Below the pieces are notes generated by a model. That model was not told the origin of the DNA. It worked only from the letters and a program-made list of their open reading frames with translations, and made no database searches. Shown piece after piece: positions 35,774 through 43,999 of a stretch of DNA of 54,720 nucleotides; position 1 is the stretch's first letter; every line of letters begins with the position of its first letter. The DNA lies in contig CAZTZY010000006.1 in assembly GCA_964617765.1 (NCBI GenBank), forward strand, positions 1-54,720. Reading direction: 5' to 3'. The translations under genes and the position numbers were made by a program. The stretch comes from CAZTZY01 sp964617765. GTDB lineage: Bacteria > Pseudomonadota > Gammaproteobacteria > Pseudomonadales > DT-91.

Positions 35774-36655
35774 GTGATACCAAATCTTTCGACAAAAATT
35801 GAAAGCCAGAATAACCGTCGAGAAGTGAAAGGTGCTGGTTTAGGCTTGCGCCGTGGCTTCATAGGTTCGCTTATGTCTTTGGATTCTACCGAAGGCCACA
35901 TCGATTTTATGGAAGTAGCCCCTGAAAACTGGATCAATGTGGGCGGACGTTTTGGCAAGCAATTCCGCACTATTGCCGAACGTTACCCGATCAGTTTGCA
36001 TGGTTTATCGCTAAATCTGGGAGGTTTTGCCGATATTGATGTGGCTTTGGTGAAATCGATAAAAAAATTCATGGCCGATTTTCACTGCCCTTATTATTCC
36101 GAACATTTAAGTTATTGCGCCGATGAAGGGCATCTTTATGATTTAATGCCCATTCCTTTTACCGAAGAGGCCGTGAAAGTCGTCGCTGCCCGTATTCGCC
36201 AGGTACAGGATATATTAGAGCAGCGCATCGCTGTCGAAAACGTCTCCTATTATGCCGCACCGTGGCAAGCCATGAGTGAGATAGATTTTATCAATGCTGT
36301 TATCGCGGAGGCAGATTGTGATTTATTGTTAGATGTGAACAACATTTATGTGAACAGCATCAACCATCAATATAATGCTGCCGAATTCTTGAAAGCCCTG
36401 CCGGGTGAACGGACTACCTATATACATATTGCCGGCCATTACAACGAAGCTGTCGATTTGCGTGTTGATACCCATGGCAGTGATGTGATTGAAGATGTCT
36501 GGGGTTTGTTGGCGCTGGCCTATGAAACCTTTGGCGTTATACCTACCTTGTTAGAGCGTGATTTCAACTTTCCTGCGATAGACCAGTTATTGCTGGAAGT
36601 GGATAAAATTCGTGAAATACAGGCCATTGCAACACGCAGGGTGGTAGCGATATGA
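35774..36655 (+). CDS. hvfB: DUF692 multinuclear iron oxidase (MNIO), HvfB/BufB/MbnB family
   Basis: Iron-dependent TIM-barrel oxygenase that modifies Cys residues of a precursor peptide. In 293 residues, candidate metal ligands are H76 (SLHGLSL), H111 (SEHLSY), E155-N156 (AVENVSYY), D187/N189/N190 (DVNNIYVN), H218/H222 (IHIAGH), D232/H234 (DTHG) and E261 (LLERD), all in the order expected for the family. The start is GTG with a modest ACGGGA site, because no ATG precedes the conserved GAGLGLRRGFI. Its stop overlaps the next gene (ATGA), matching the usual enzyme-partner pairing. With an EGKCG precursor just upstream, the HvfB subtype is the best assignment. Confidence 0.93.
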   Translation: MIPNLSTKIESQNNRREVKGAGLGLRRGFIGSLMSLDSTEGHIDFMEVAPENWINVGGRFGKQFRTIAERYPISLHGLSLNLGGFADIDVALVKSIKKFMADFHCPYYSEHLSYCADEGHLYDLMPIPFTEEAVKVVAARIRQVQDILEQRIAVENVSYYAAPWQAMSEIDFINAVIAEADCDLLLDVNNIYVNSINHQYNAAEFLKALPGERTTYIHIAGHYNEAVDLRVDTHGSDVIEDVWGLLALAYETFGVIPTLLERDFNFPAIDQLLLEVDKIREIQAIATRRVVAI

Positions 36656-37407
36656 CGCTGGATTTCCAGAAAAAACAGGCAGAATTTGCCGCACACCTGC
36701 GTAATCCGGAACTGCATCAAGCACCCGATTGTGTAGAGGAACGTCGCCTGGCAATCTATCGCGAACTGTTTTATAACAATGTCGAAGGATTTATCAGCGG
36801 TGGTTTTCCGGTGACCAAAAGCCTGTTTCCCGAAGAAGAATGGCAAAACCTGGTGCGCGATTTCTATACGCAGCATAAAGCCCAGACCCCGTATTTTCTG
36901 GAAATCAGCGAAGAGTTTCTGGCGTATCTTGATAATGAACAGTTGCCCTGTCACCAGCAATTCCCTTTTTTAAAGTCGCTGGCACATTATGAATGGGTAG
37001 AATTGGCGCTCGATGTCTCTGATGAACCATCCAATATCAAGATTGATCCTAATGGTGATTTATTAAAAGGTCGACCGGTTCTTTCCGCTTTAGCCTGGCC
37101 GTTAGTGTATGAATGGCCGGTACAGTTGATTGGCCCCGGGTATCAGCCGACAGCGCCCTTAGCCCAGCCGGTTTGCCTGGTGGTGTACCGCAACAGGAAC
37201 GACAAGGTTGAGTTTATGGAAGCCAATGCTGTTACCCTGCGCTTGCTGGAAATTATCAATTGCGAGCCATATCCCATCGGTGAACAGGCTTTTGCCAAAA
37301 TCGCACAGGAAATGCAGCAACCTGATGTACAAGACATTATCCGCTTTGGCCTGCCAATTCTTGAACAATTGCGCGAGTTGGGGGTTATTTTAGGCACCAG
37401 AGTTTGA
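36652..37407 (+). CDS. hvfC: DUF2063 partner protein of the MNIO, HvfC/BufC-like
   Basis: A 251-residue partner that binds the precursor leader and is needed for MNIO activity in characterised systems. The N-terminal DUF2063 domain is clear: FAAHLRNPEL, RRLAIYRELFYNNVEGFISG, FPVTKSLFPEEEW and LVRDFYTQHKAQTPYFLEIS. The C-terminal half has alternating strands and a winged-helix-like end (NAVTLRLLEIINCEPYPIGEQ) that may be the peptide-recognition element. The ATG overlaps the MNIO stop codon, so the two are made in step. Confidence 0.92.
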   Translation: MTLDFQKKQAEFAAHLRNPELHQAPDCVEERRLAIYRELFYNNVEGFISGGFPVTKSLFPEEEWQNLVRDFYTQHKAQTPYFLEISEEFLAYLDNEQLPCHQQFPFLKSLAHYEWVELALDVSDEPSNIKIDPNGDLLKGRPVLSALAWPLVYEWPVQLIGPGYQPTAPLAQPVCLVVYRNRNDKVEFMEANAVTLRLLEIINCEPYPIGEQAFAKIAQEMQQPDVQDIIRFGLPILEQLRELGVILGTRV

Positions 37408-37478
37408 TCCAGTTCTTGTTTCTGTTTCCTGTCAGACAGTATGATAGGTTTCCTTGTTAATAATCCTTTTAAAAAAAA

Positions 37479-37793
37479 ATGAATACACCTGCCAAAAAAG
37501 AATTAATGCAAAAATTGAACGCCGAAACATCAAAGATGTACTGGTCAGAACTCGAGCGTTTTTTTGCCAACGGCACCGCCGTATTTATCGAGCCATCACT
37601 GGATTTGATTGAAGCTGCTGCCGAAATGTCGATGGATAATAAAACCGTGATAGCGGAGTGGATGGCCGAGAAAAAACTGGGTTTGGTTGAAGAACAACAG
37701 GCAGCCCAATGGGCCGCTGAAAATGCCCTGTTATGGGCGTCAGTGGTTGCACCGTGGGTATTGGTGCAACCGGTTAAAAATACTATCCAATAG
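37479..37793 (+). CDS. DUF2288 family protein
   Basis: A small soluble helical protein of 104 residues. The MYWSELERFFANGTAVFIEP start and LDLIEAAAEMSMDN are typical of the DUF2288 family, found mainly in proteobacteria and cyanobacteria. The C-terminus ends with ALLWASVVAPWVLVQP. No function is known and I see no catalytic motif. It lies 71 bases after the hvfC-like gene and 9 bases before the PPOX gene, so it could be cotranscribed with either. Confidence 0.8.
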   Translation: MNTPAKKELMQKLNAETSKMYWSELERFFANGTAVFIEPSLDLIEAAAEMSMDNKTVIAEWMAEKKLGLVEEQQAAQWAAENALLWASVVAPWVLVQPVKNTIQ

Positions 37794-37802
37794 GAGAAAA
37801 GC

Positions 37803-38222
37803 ATGTCCGCAAAAGTTCCCGCAACCCATATCGATATGATGGAAGGCCCGGTATATGGGGTGTTCAATACGCATATGCCTAACGGTGATATCCAGTCGAC
37901 GCTGGTATGGTTTAATTACGATGGCGAATACGTTTATATCAATACGAAGCGTGGCCGCATTAAAGAGCGTAATGTGGTCGCCAACCCGAATATTTCCCTG
38001 TTAGCAGTGGATGCCACCAATCCGTGGAAATATATTTCCATTCGCGGCAAGGTGGTCGATATCATTGAAAATAATGCGGTGGAACATCTGGATAAACTCA
38101 CCAAAATCTATCTGGGTGCAGACCATTATTATGGTGTGGTTGAGCCGCCGGAAGCCTTGCAGGGCATTACCCGGTGCATATTGAAAATTGCCATTAATGA
38201 TGTGATGACTGTAGGCCAATAA
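37803..38222 (+). CDS. PPOX-fold (pyridoxamine phosphate oxidase-like) flavoprotein
   Basis: A 139-residue split-barrel protein of the PPOX class, binding FMN or F420-like cofactors. Recognisable parts are GVFNTHMPNGDIQSTLVWFN, TKRGRIKERNVVANPNISL and KYISIRGKVVDI, the beta-barrel pattern of small PPOX enzymes annotated as F420-dependent oxidoreductases. Gammaproteobacteria mostly lack F420, so FMN or heme-type ligands are equally possible. A good AGGAG site precedes the ATG. It forms a small unit with the DUF2288 gene. Confidence 0.85.
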   Translation: MSAKVPATHIDMMEGPVYGVFNTHMPNGDIQSTLVWFNYDGEYVYINTKRGRIKERNVVANPNISLLAVDATNPWKYISIRGKVVDIIENNAVEHLDKLTKIYLGADHYYGVVEPPEALQGITRCILKIAINDVMTVGQ

Positions 38223-38338
38223 CACGTTATATCAGTGGTCATTGTTTGTCACACACTCTGGTAGAGAAAATAATACAGGCAGTGGCAGGTTGCAAATCTG
38301 CCCATAAAAAAAAGAAAAACAAGGCGAGATAATCCATC

Positions 38339-39634
38339 ATGTCAACAGCCCATTTTAATCGATATTTACTGGCATTTATTCAGGCGTCACCCACGCCATT
38401 TCATGCGGTAAAAAATATGCGTGAGCAGTTAATCGCTGCAGGCTTTGCTGAATTAAAAGAAGGCGACGCATGGGATTTGCAACAAGGCAAGCGTTATGTA
38501 TTAACCCGTAACGATTCCAGCATGATTGCCTTTGTTTATGGCCAGCAAAATATCATTGAAAAAGGCATACGAATGGTCGGCGCACATACAGATAGCCCTT
38601 GCCTGAGAGTAAAACCCAATCCTGATATTAACAGTGCCGGATATTGGCAGTTGGGTGTCGAGGTTTATGGTGGTGTATTATTGAATCCGTGGTTTGATCG
38701 GGAATTGGGTTTGGCTGGCAGGGTTTCCGTGTTAGATGTTCTGGGTAATTTACATCATGTGCTGATCGACTTTGAAAAGGCCATGGGCATGATCCCGAGC
38801 CTGGCGATTCATCTTGATCGGGAAGTTAACAAGAATCATTCCATCAATGCCCAAAAAGATTTACCCGTATTGTTGGGCCTGGTTGATAAAGAACAGGGTA
38901 ACGATTTTTCTGCACTGGTTTTGCAGCAGGTGATAAAACAGTATCCGGAATTAAACGCCCTGAAAATCATGGATTGTGAATTGAGCTTTTATGATATGCA
39001 AGCGGGCAGTGTATATGGTGCCAGGGAAGAGTTTATTGCGTCTGCACGGCTGGATAATTTATTAAGTTGTTATGCGGGCTTGAATGCACTGCTGGAAGCC
39101 GATGGTAGCCAAAGCTGTGTCTTACTCTGCAGTGATCATGAAGAAGTAGGCAGTGAATCGGTCGCAGGCGCAGAGGGTACATTCCTCAATAGCTTTTTGC
39201 AGCGTTTATTACCGGATGTTGAAGACTACAATCGCGCAATCAGCCATTCCATGCTGGTGTCTGCCGATAATGCGCACGGTGTTCATCCCAACTTTACGGA
39301 AAAACATGATGCCAATCATGGCCCGATAATCAATGCGGGGCCAGTTATCAAGGTGAATGCTACCCAGCGTTATGCTTCTAACAGTGAAACACAATCTATT
39401 TTCAGGTTGCTGTGCGAGATAAACCATATACCCGTGCAGAATTTTGTGGTGCGTAGCGATATGGCCTGTGGCAGCACTATTGGGCCTATCACAGCAACCG
39501 GTATCGGAGTAAGGGCAGTGGATGTGGGTGTGCCCACTTTTGCCATGCATTCTATTCGTGAAACGGCGGGTTCCAGCGATGCCCAACAGTTATATCTTGC
39601 CTTAAAAGCGTTTAACCATTTAGAGAATGTATAG
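38339..39634 (+). CDS. apeB: M18 family aminopeptidase
   Basis: Dinuclear zinc aminopeptidase preferring acidic N-terminal residues; 431 residues. Metal and catalytic motifs are AHTDSPCLRVKPNP (His, Asp), SARLDNLLS (Asp), SDHEEVGSES (Glu-Glu) and the late ADNAHGVHPNF, with C-terminal FAMHSIRETAG providing the last His. The N-terminal FIQASPTPFHAV is the family start. Its own ribosome site (AAGGCGAG) lies 11 bases upstream. It is probably monocistronic. Confidence 0.95.
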   Translation: MSTAHFNRYLLAFIQASPTPFHAVKNMREQLIAAGFAELKEGDAWDLQQGKRYVLTRNDSSMIAFVYGQQNIIEKGIRMVGAHTDSPCLRVKPNPDINSAGYWQLGVEVYGGVLLNPWFDRELGLAGRVSVLDVLGNLHHVLIDFEKAMGMIPSLAIHLDREVNKNHSINAQKDLPVLLGLVDKEQGNDFSALVLQQVIKQYPELNALKIMDCELSFYDMQAGSVYGAREEFIASARLDNLLSCYAGLNALLEADGSQSCVLLCSDHEEVGSESVAGAEGTFLNSFLQRLLPDVEDYNRAISHSMLVSADNAHGVHPNFTEKHDANHGPIINAGPVIKVNATQRYASNSETQSIFRLLCEINHIPVQNFVVRSDMACGSTIGPITATGIGVRAVDVGVPTFAMHSIRETAGSSDAQQLYLALKAFNHLENV

Positions 39635-39660
39635 TATTTAAAGAAGCGCTGAATAACGCT

Positions 39661-39733
39661 CTGTCATTCTAGGCACAGTGAAAAATCTTTTAAATTGAAG
39701 TTGTTGGATTTCTCACTGCGTTCGAAATGACAG
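39661..39733. repeat. GTCATT hairpin repeat, copy 1
   Basis: It starts CTGTCATTCTAGGCACAGTG and ends CACTGCGTTCGAAATGACAG, giving a long imperfect stem with about 30 bases in the middle. It is related to the copies at 42537 and 45675. The flank CTGAATAAC is also shared with copy 3. Confidence 0.7.
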
Positions 39734-39776
39734 TTGTTTCGAAGCGGCCCATTTTTCAAAAAGGCAGGTTTATACA

Positions 39777-41639
39777 ATGGAACACGCCAAAATATTTACC
39801 TCATTAACGCAGGCTACTGAATTTATTGTTGCTGAAACGCACGGTCAAATTCGCCTGGCTATGCCGTTAGGCATTGGCAAGCCTAATCCTTTAGCCAATA
39901 CTTTATACCAGGCTGTAAAAAATAATCCGCTTTATCATCTCGATATATATACGGCATTAAGCCTGTTAAAACCCAAAGCTGCCAGTGAGCTTGAAGAGCG
40001 TTTTCTTGATCCTTTGGTTGAGCGCTTGTATGGCAATTATCCCGATCTGGATTATGCACTCGATTTACAACACGGCCATTTACCACCCAATATTCAAGTA
40101 TATGAATTCTTTTTCAAATCCGGTGACTGGTTGCATAACGCAGCCGCACAGCAACATTATATCAGCAGTAACTACACGCATATTCCACGCGATATCGCCG
40201 CAAAAAATGTCAATGTTCTGGCGCAGGCAGTCGCTGCCAAAACAGTGAATGGTGTATTACGTTTATCCTTATCGTGTAACCCGGATGTCACTCTGGAACT
40301 GGCAGAGCGTTTGCAAAAGCAAAGAGAGCAAGGCGAAAAAATCCTTTTCGTGGCAATGATCAATAACGAATTGCCTTTTATGCCCGGTACAGCAGAAGTG
40401 TCTGCCGATCTGTTTGATATTGTGATTAATGATCCGGCCGCCAGCCATACACTGTTTTGTACACCGAACATGAAAGTCACCGATGCGGATTATGCTATTG
40501 GCATGCATGCCAGTAGTCTGGTGCAAGATGGTGGAACATTACAGATTGGTATCGGCTCTCTGGGTGATGCTATTGCGCAATGCCTTATCGTTAGGGATAA
40601 CAAGAACAGCCGTTATTGTGAGCTGTTAAAAAAACTGCAACAACCTGTATCATCTATCACAAGCTATAACAATACGTTTGAACAGGGTTTGTATGGCTGT
40701 TCTGAAATGTTCGTAAACGGCTTATTGCAGTTGATACAGGCCAATATTATCCGACGTGAAGTGACCGGAAAAAATGGCGAGAAGCATATTTTCCATGGCG
40801 GTTTTTTTATCGGGCCACGCAGCTTTTATCAGGCTTTACGAGAAATGCCGGCTGAAAAACTCGCAAAAATCGATATGCAGCGTATCAGTTTTATTAACCA
40901 GTTGTATGGCGATGAAACGCTAAAGAGAGAACATCGCCAGAAATGCGCGTTTATCAATACCTGCATGATGGTCACGCTTTCTGGTGCGGCAGTATCGGAT
41001 GCACTCGATGATGGCAGGGTGGTCAGTGGCGTAGGCGGGCAATATAATTTTGTGGCCATGGCGCATGAACTTGAAGATGCGCGATCCATTCTTATGTTGC
41101 GCAGTTACAGAATGGTTGATGGCGAAGCACAATCTAACATTGTCACCAATTACGCCCATTGTACTATCCCACGACATTTGCGTGATATAGTGATTACGGA
41201 ATACGGCATTGCCGACTTGCGTGGCAAAACAGACAGTGAAGTCATAATGGCATTGCTGGCTATTACCGATTCGCGGTTTCAGCAAGAACTTCAAGCATGG
41301 GCTGTTGCGAATGAAAAATTACCGAAGGAATATCATATTCCCGATGTTTATCTGAGTAATACACCGGAAGCACTGGCCGGCCAATTAAAACCTTACCATG
41401 AATATTTACCCGATTTTCCCTTCGGACATGATTTTACTGAGGATGAGCTGGTGATTATTCATGCGCTGCAAAAACTGAAAGCAGCAATATCACATCCGCT
41501 GGAAAACATCGGCGCATTAGTCAAATCGTTAATACACGACAGTGATGTGCCTGAACGTTATCTCGATCGTATGGGCTTTAAAGAGTCAGATACACTGAAA
41601 GAAAAATTGCTAAGAAAACTTTTTACAGGCAATTTATAA
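39777..41639 (+). CDS. acetyl-CoA hydrolase/transferase family protein
   Basis: A 620-residue member of the acetyl-CoA hydrolase / acyl-CoA:acetate CoA-transferase family. The N-terminal half contains LAMPLGIGKPNPLANTLYQA. The C-terminal half contains GSLGDAIAQCLI, GVGGQYNFVAMAHEL and VITEYGIADLRGKTDSE, whose ITEYG Glu is the residue that forms the CoA thioester. It is longer than the usual 430-510 residue enzymes, with extra sequence in the middle and at the C-terminus, so the exact acyl substrate is open. It is a single gene ending at a strong bidirectional terminator. Confidence 0.88.
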   Translation: MEHAKIFTSLTQATEFIVAETHGQIRLAMPLGIGKPNPLANTLYQAVKNNPLYHLDIYTALSLLKPKAASELEERFLDPLVERLYGNYPDLDYALDLQHGHLPPNIQVYEFFFKSGDWLHNAAAQQHYISSNYTHIPRDIAAKNVNVLAQAVAAKTVNGVLRLSLSCNPDVTLELAERLQKQREQGEKILFVAMINNELPFMPGTAEVSADLFDIVINDPAASHTLFCTPNMKVTDADYAIGMHASSLVQDGGTLQIGIGSLGDAIAQCLIVRDNKNSRYCELLKKLQQPVSSITSYNNTFEQGLYGCSEMFVNGLLQLIQANIIRREVTGKNGEKHIFHGGFFIGPRSFYQALREMPAEKLAKIDMQRISFINQLYGDETLKREHRQKCAFINTCMMVTLSGAAVSDALDDGRVVSGVGGQYNFVAMAHELEDARSILMLRSYRMVDGEAQSNIVTNYAHCTIPRHLRDIVITEYGIADLRGKTDSEVIMALLAITDSRFQQELQAWAVANEKLPKEYHIPDVYLSNTPEALAGQLKPYHEYLPDFPFGHDFTEDELVIIHALQKLKAAISHPLENIGALVKSLIHDSDVPERYLDRMGFKESDTLKEKLLRKLFTGNL

Positions 41640-41665
41640 GCGGAAAAACAATCTTCGCTAGACAG

Positions 41666-41698
41666 AAATTGCCCCTGACGCGACGCCAGGGGCAATTT
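41666..41698. terminator. bidirectional terminator
   Basis: A perfect 12-bp stem, AAATTGCCCCTG (41666-41677) and CAGGGGCAATTT (41687-41698), around a 9-base loop. It lies between the convergent acetyl-CoA hydrolase and ompW genes, 24 bases after the former's stop. Confidence 0.88.
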
Positions 41699-41714
41699 AG
41701 TGGGCATGTTTAGG

Positions 41715-42341
41715 CTAGAATTTATACAAGGCAGTTAACGAATATACCAAAGGATCAACATAAACATCTATGCCATTAGCGCTATGAGCACTTTTCACTT
41801 CAGTATCGATATCTATCTGGCGAAGATCCACATTCAAACCCCAGTTTTTTCCCAGGTCAATATCAATACCTGCTTGTAACGCCAAGCCTATAGAGTTTTT
41901 GAGCTCAATATTTTTAATGCCAAAATAATCAAGATTTTCATTGTAGAATATTGTGTAATTTATACCTGCTCCCACATAAGGCGTCACAATACTGCTGTTA
42001 TTCATATAATACTGAACGCTCAATGTAGGAGGTAATTGTTTGGTTTCACCGAGTTCTATATTCATCATGGTGATTTTATGTGTGAAAGGACTGGCAAGTA
42101 ATAACTCCACACCAATATTGTTAGTTAGCATATATACTGCATTAATGTTCAGTTGGGTGTCTTTATTAACACCAATATGCCCAACGCCATATTTAGCCGA
42201 CGAAAAATACGATTCATATTTATTCTGCGGTTGCACTTGGGCTGCACCAACGCGAAGAATCATATCCCCGCTTTCATAGGCTAACGCTGCCATTGGAGTG
42301 CTTGATAAAACGCTTAAACCGGCTATAACTAATTTCTTCAT
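41715..42341 (-). CDS. ompW: OmpW family outer-membrane protein
   Basis: Eight-stranded outer-membrane barrel (208 residues). The signal peptide MKKLVIAGLSVLSSTPMAAL is cleaved near ALA-YES. It continues with DMILRVGAAQVQP, NNIGVELLLASPFTH, TLSVQYYMN, TPYVGAGINYTIFY and WGLNVDLRQIDID, and ends SLTALYKF with the terminal Phe of barrels. OmpW homologues form small hydrophobic channels and respond to oxygen and stress. Two perfect FNR/ANR boxes lie upstream, so expression is predicted to rise under oxygen limitation. Confidence 0.94.
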   Translation of the reverse strand: MKKLVIAGLSVLSSTPMAALAYESGDMILRVGAAQVQPQNKYESYFSSAKYGVGHIGVNKDTQLNINAVYMLTNNIGVELLLASPFTHKITMMNIELGETKQLPPTLSVQYYMNNSSIVTPYVGAGINYTIFYNENLDYFGIKNIELKNSIGLALQAGIDIDLGKNWGLNVDLRQIDIDTEVKSAHSANGIDVYVDPLVYSLTALYKF

Positions 42342-42417
42342 GGTATTTCCTCTTGGTTATCATTATGTTCAGAGCTACTATTCGGAGCTACTATATAGCC
42401 CTATAAAATGTAAGGAT

Positions 42418-42431
42418 TTGATCTCCATCAA
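42418..42431 (-). promoter_or_regulatory. FNR/ANR box, ompW-proximal
   Basis: TTGATCTCCATCAA is an exact match to TTGAT-N4-ATCAA. Its centre is about 83 bases before the ompW ATG. If used as a -41.5 activator site, transcription would start near 42383, with the TATAGT-like stretch around 42391-42398 as the -10. Confidence 0.82.
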
Positions 42432-42449
42432 AATCGCAGGCTTAAAAGT

Positions 42450-42463
42450 TTGATGTACATCAA
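42450..42463 (-). promoter_or_regulatory. FNR/ANR box, ompW-distal
   Basis: TTGATGTACATCAA is a second exact TTGAT-N4-ATCAA, 32 bases centre-to-centre from the proximal box, which is about three helical turns. It faces the same promoter. Confidence 0.78.
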
Positions 42464-42536
42464 AAAGGATGAGTCTGGAATATTTTTGTACTAAGATGAA
42501 TTCAACCTATTAACTAACCCTTGGATAACCCGGTAT

Positions 42537-42607
42537 TGTCATTCTGAGCGCACTGAAGAATCTCCATAAATCTGATGGTTAGATGTCTCTCAGCACTCGA
42601 AATGACA
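42537..42607. repeat. GTCATT hairpin repeat, copy 2
   Basis: It starts TTGTCATTCTGAGCGCACTG, has AAGAATCT inside, and ends CAGCACTCGAAATGACA. It belongs to the same family as the copies at 39661 and 45675 and lies directly before the 42649 gene. Confidence 0.7.
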
Positions 42608-42648
42608 CTCTCAGAGCATCCTTAAATAATAATAACGGGAGAAACCCT

Positions 42649-43731
42649 ATGCTTTCCAAGATGGATGATTATCCACTGCACCAGATTATCGATGTCATGC
42701 GCCATACCGGCACCAGCGACAGAAACTTTTACGATCGATATTACTTTAATTTAATGAATGCCAATGAAGATGTATTTGTGGTGTTTGGCCTGGGCCAATA
42801 CCCCAACCTCGGCACGCAGGATGCCTTTTTGCTGGTGCGCCATGGCGATAAACATCATGTGATACGCGCCTCGCGTGAACTGGGCGACCGTTCCGATATC
42901 ACCGTAGGCCCGCTTAAAGTAGAAGTGTTAGAAGGCTTGCAGAAATTGCGCGTGGTGGTGGAAGATAACGAATATGGCATCCGCATGGATGTCATCTTTA
43001 ATGGTGAACACCATCCACATCTCGAACCGCGCCATTATATCCGCAAAAAAGGCCGCATCCTGTTTGATACAATGCGCTTTGCGCAAATGGGCACCTGGCA
43101 GGGCACATTAAGCGTGGGTGATAAAACCTGGGCGATAACACCCGATGCCTGGATAGGCAGCCGCGACCGTTCCTGGGGCGTGCGTCCTGTCGGTGAACCC
43201 GAGCCGCAAGGTATTCATACCGGCACCACGTCGATGGAAGGTATGTGGAATTATTTTCCGGTATTGTTTGAAGATTTTGCCTTGCTCTATATTGTGAATG
43301 AAAACAATAATGGCCAACGCACGATTGAAGAATCGATGCGTATCTGGAAAGATCCCGCGCGTGAACCCGAATGGCTAGGTGCGCCAGTACATGATCATGT
43401 CTTCGAACATGCCGCACCGTTCAAGGCGCGTATCAAGGAAGGTGTTATACGCTTCCCCGATGCCCCCGGCGGCGCACTCGAATTGCGCGGCACGCCATTA
43501 TTGCAAACCTATCTAACCGCCGGCACCGGTTACGGTATGGAAGCCGACTGGCGCCACGGCATGCACCAGGGCCCGCTAAAAGTCCAGGGTTTTACCTGGG
43601 ATGCCCAAAAGGATGACGACAAAATGTGGGGCCTGGTAGAAACGCCAGCGCGCTTTACACTGGGTGATCAGAAAGGTTTCGGTATGATGGAGTTTGCCTT
43701 TTTTGGGGCGTTTGATAAATACATCAAATGA
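42649..43731 (+). CDS. lipocalin/CrtC-like domain protein, unknown function
   Basis: A 360-residue soluble protein rich in beta structure and Trp/Gly/His. I cannot place it firmly. Segments such as FDTMRFAQMGTWQGTLSVG, DAWIGSRDRSWGVRPVGEP and WNYFPVLFEDFALLYIVNE resemble the tandem lipocalin-like folds of hydroxyneurosporene-synthase/AttH-type proteins. There is no signal peptide. The frame opens at 42583 inside the repeat, but GGGAG before the ATG at 42649 fixes the start. It is a single gene with repeats on both sides. A role in modifying a lipid or sterol-like substrate would be a guess. Confidence 0.72.
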   Translation: MLSKMDDYPLHQIIDVMRHTGTSDRNFYDRYYFNLMNANEDVFVVFGLGQYPNLGTQDAFLLVRHGDKHHVIRASRELGDRSDITVGPLKVEVLEGLQKLRVVVEDNEYGIRMDVIFNGEHHPHLEPRHYIRKKGRILFDTMRFAQMGTWQGTLSVGDKTWAITPDAWIGSRDRSWGVRPVGEPEPQGIHTGTTSMEGMWNYFPVLFEDFALLYIVNENNNGQRTIEESMRIWKDPAREPEWLGAPVHDHVFEHAAPFKARIKEGVIRFPDAPGGALELRGTPLLQTYLTAGTGYGMEADWRHGMHQGPLKVQGFTWDAQKDDDKMWGLVETPARFTLGDQKGFGMMEFAFFGAFDKYIK

Positions 43732-43734
43732 AAC

Positions 43735-43761
43735 GGGCAGGTTTGGAACCTGCCCCTACGG
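43735..43761. repeat. GC-rich hairpin repeat (GGGC-GGTTT-GAACC-GCCC), copy a
   Basis: GGGCAGGTT pairs with AACCTGCCC and is followed by CTACGG, immediately after the stop of the 42649 gene. A second copy at 48907 differs at both sides of the stem in a compensatory way. Confidence 0.65.
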
Positions 43762-43781
43762 ATACCCGACAATATGAACAG

Positions 43782-43809
43782 GTAGAGACGTTGCATGCAA
43801 CGTCTCTAC
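43782..43809. repeat. perfect 28-bp palindrome
   Basis: GTAGAGACGTTGCA is followed directly by its exact reverse complement, with no loop. Such GTAGAGACGTTGCA palindromes occur as dispersed repeats in other bacteria. There is one copy in this window. Confidence 0.75.
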
Positions 43810-43957
43810 AGTGGCATACATTGGATGCAGATATTTAGGGCATGTCTGGCTAAAGCTCGACCTACAGGAAATGTATAGTAATAGAATTTACTTCGCTTCA
43901 ATAATTGCGCCACCGTCGCCGCTCACTCGCGATAGCTGTAAAAGAAAAGGATTAGCC

Positions 43958-43999
43958 ATGACAAACAGTCAAATTTTATACGCCGGTACCAAACCATGA
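43958..43999 (+). CDS. possible 13-residue leader peptide
   Basis: The frame ATG to TGA encodes MTNSQILYAGTKP. It has an AAAAGG ribosome site and its stop overlaps the next gene's ATG as ATGA. It could set translation of the membrane protein downstream, or be chance. It is not conserved evidence by itself. Confidence 0.3.
   Translation: MTNSQILYAGTKP

Noticed and set aside
35491..35802. 103-codon open frame between the Cys-rich peptide and MNIO genes
   Set aside because: No convincing ribosome site, unusual composition, one hydrophobic stretch only, and it overlaps the MNIO start by 29 bases. It does not resemble the DoxX protein expected for an hvfD. Kept as a remark only.
43811..43957. 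N-terminal extension of the 62-codon frame ending at 43999
   Set aside because: It runs through intergenic sequence and lacks a ribosome site. Only the last 13 codons have a plausible start signal.
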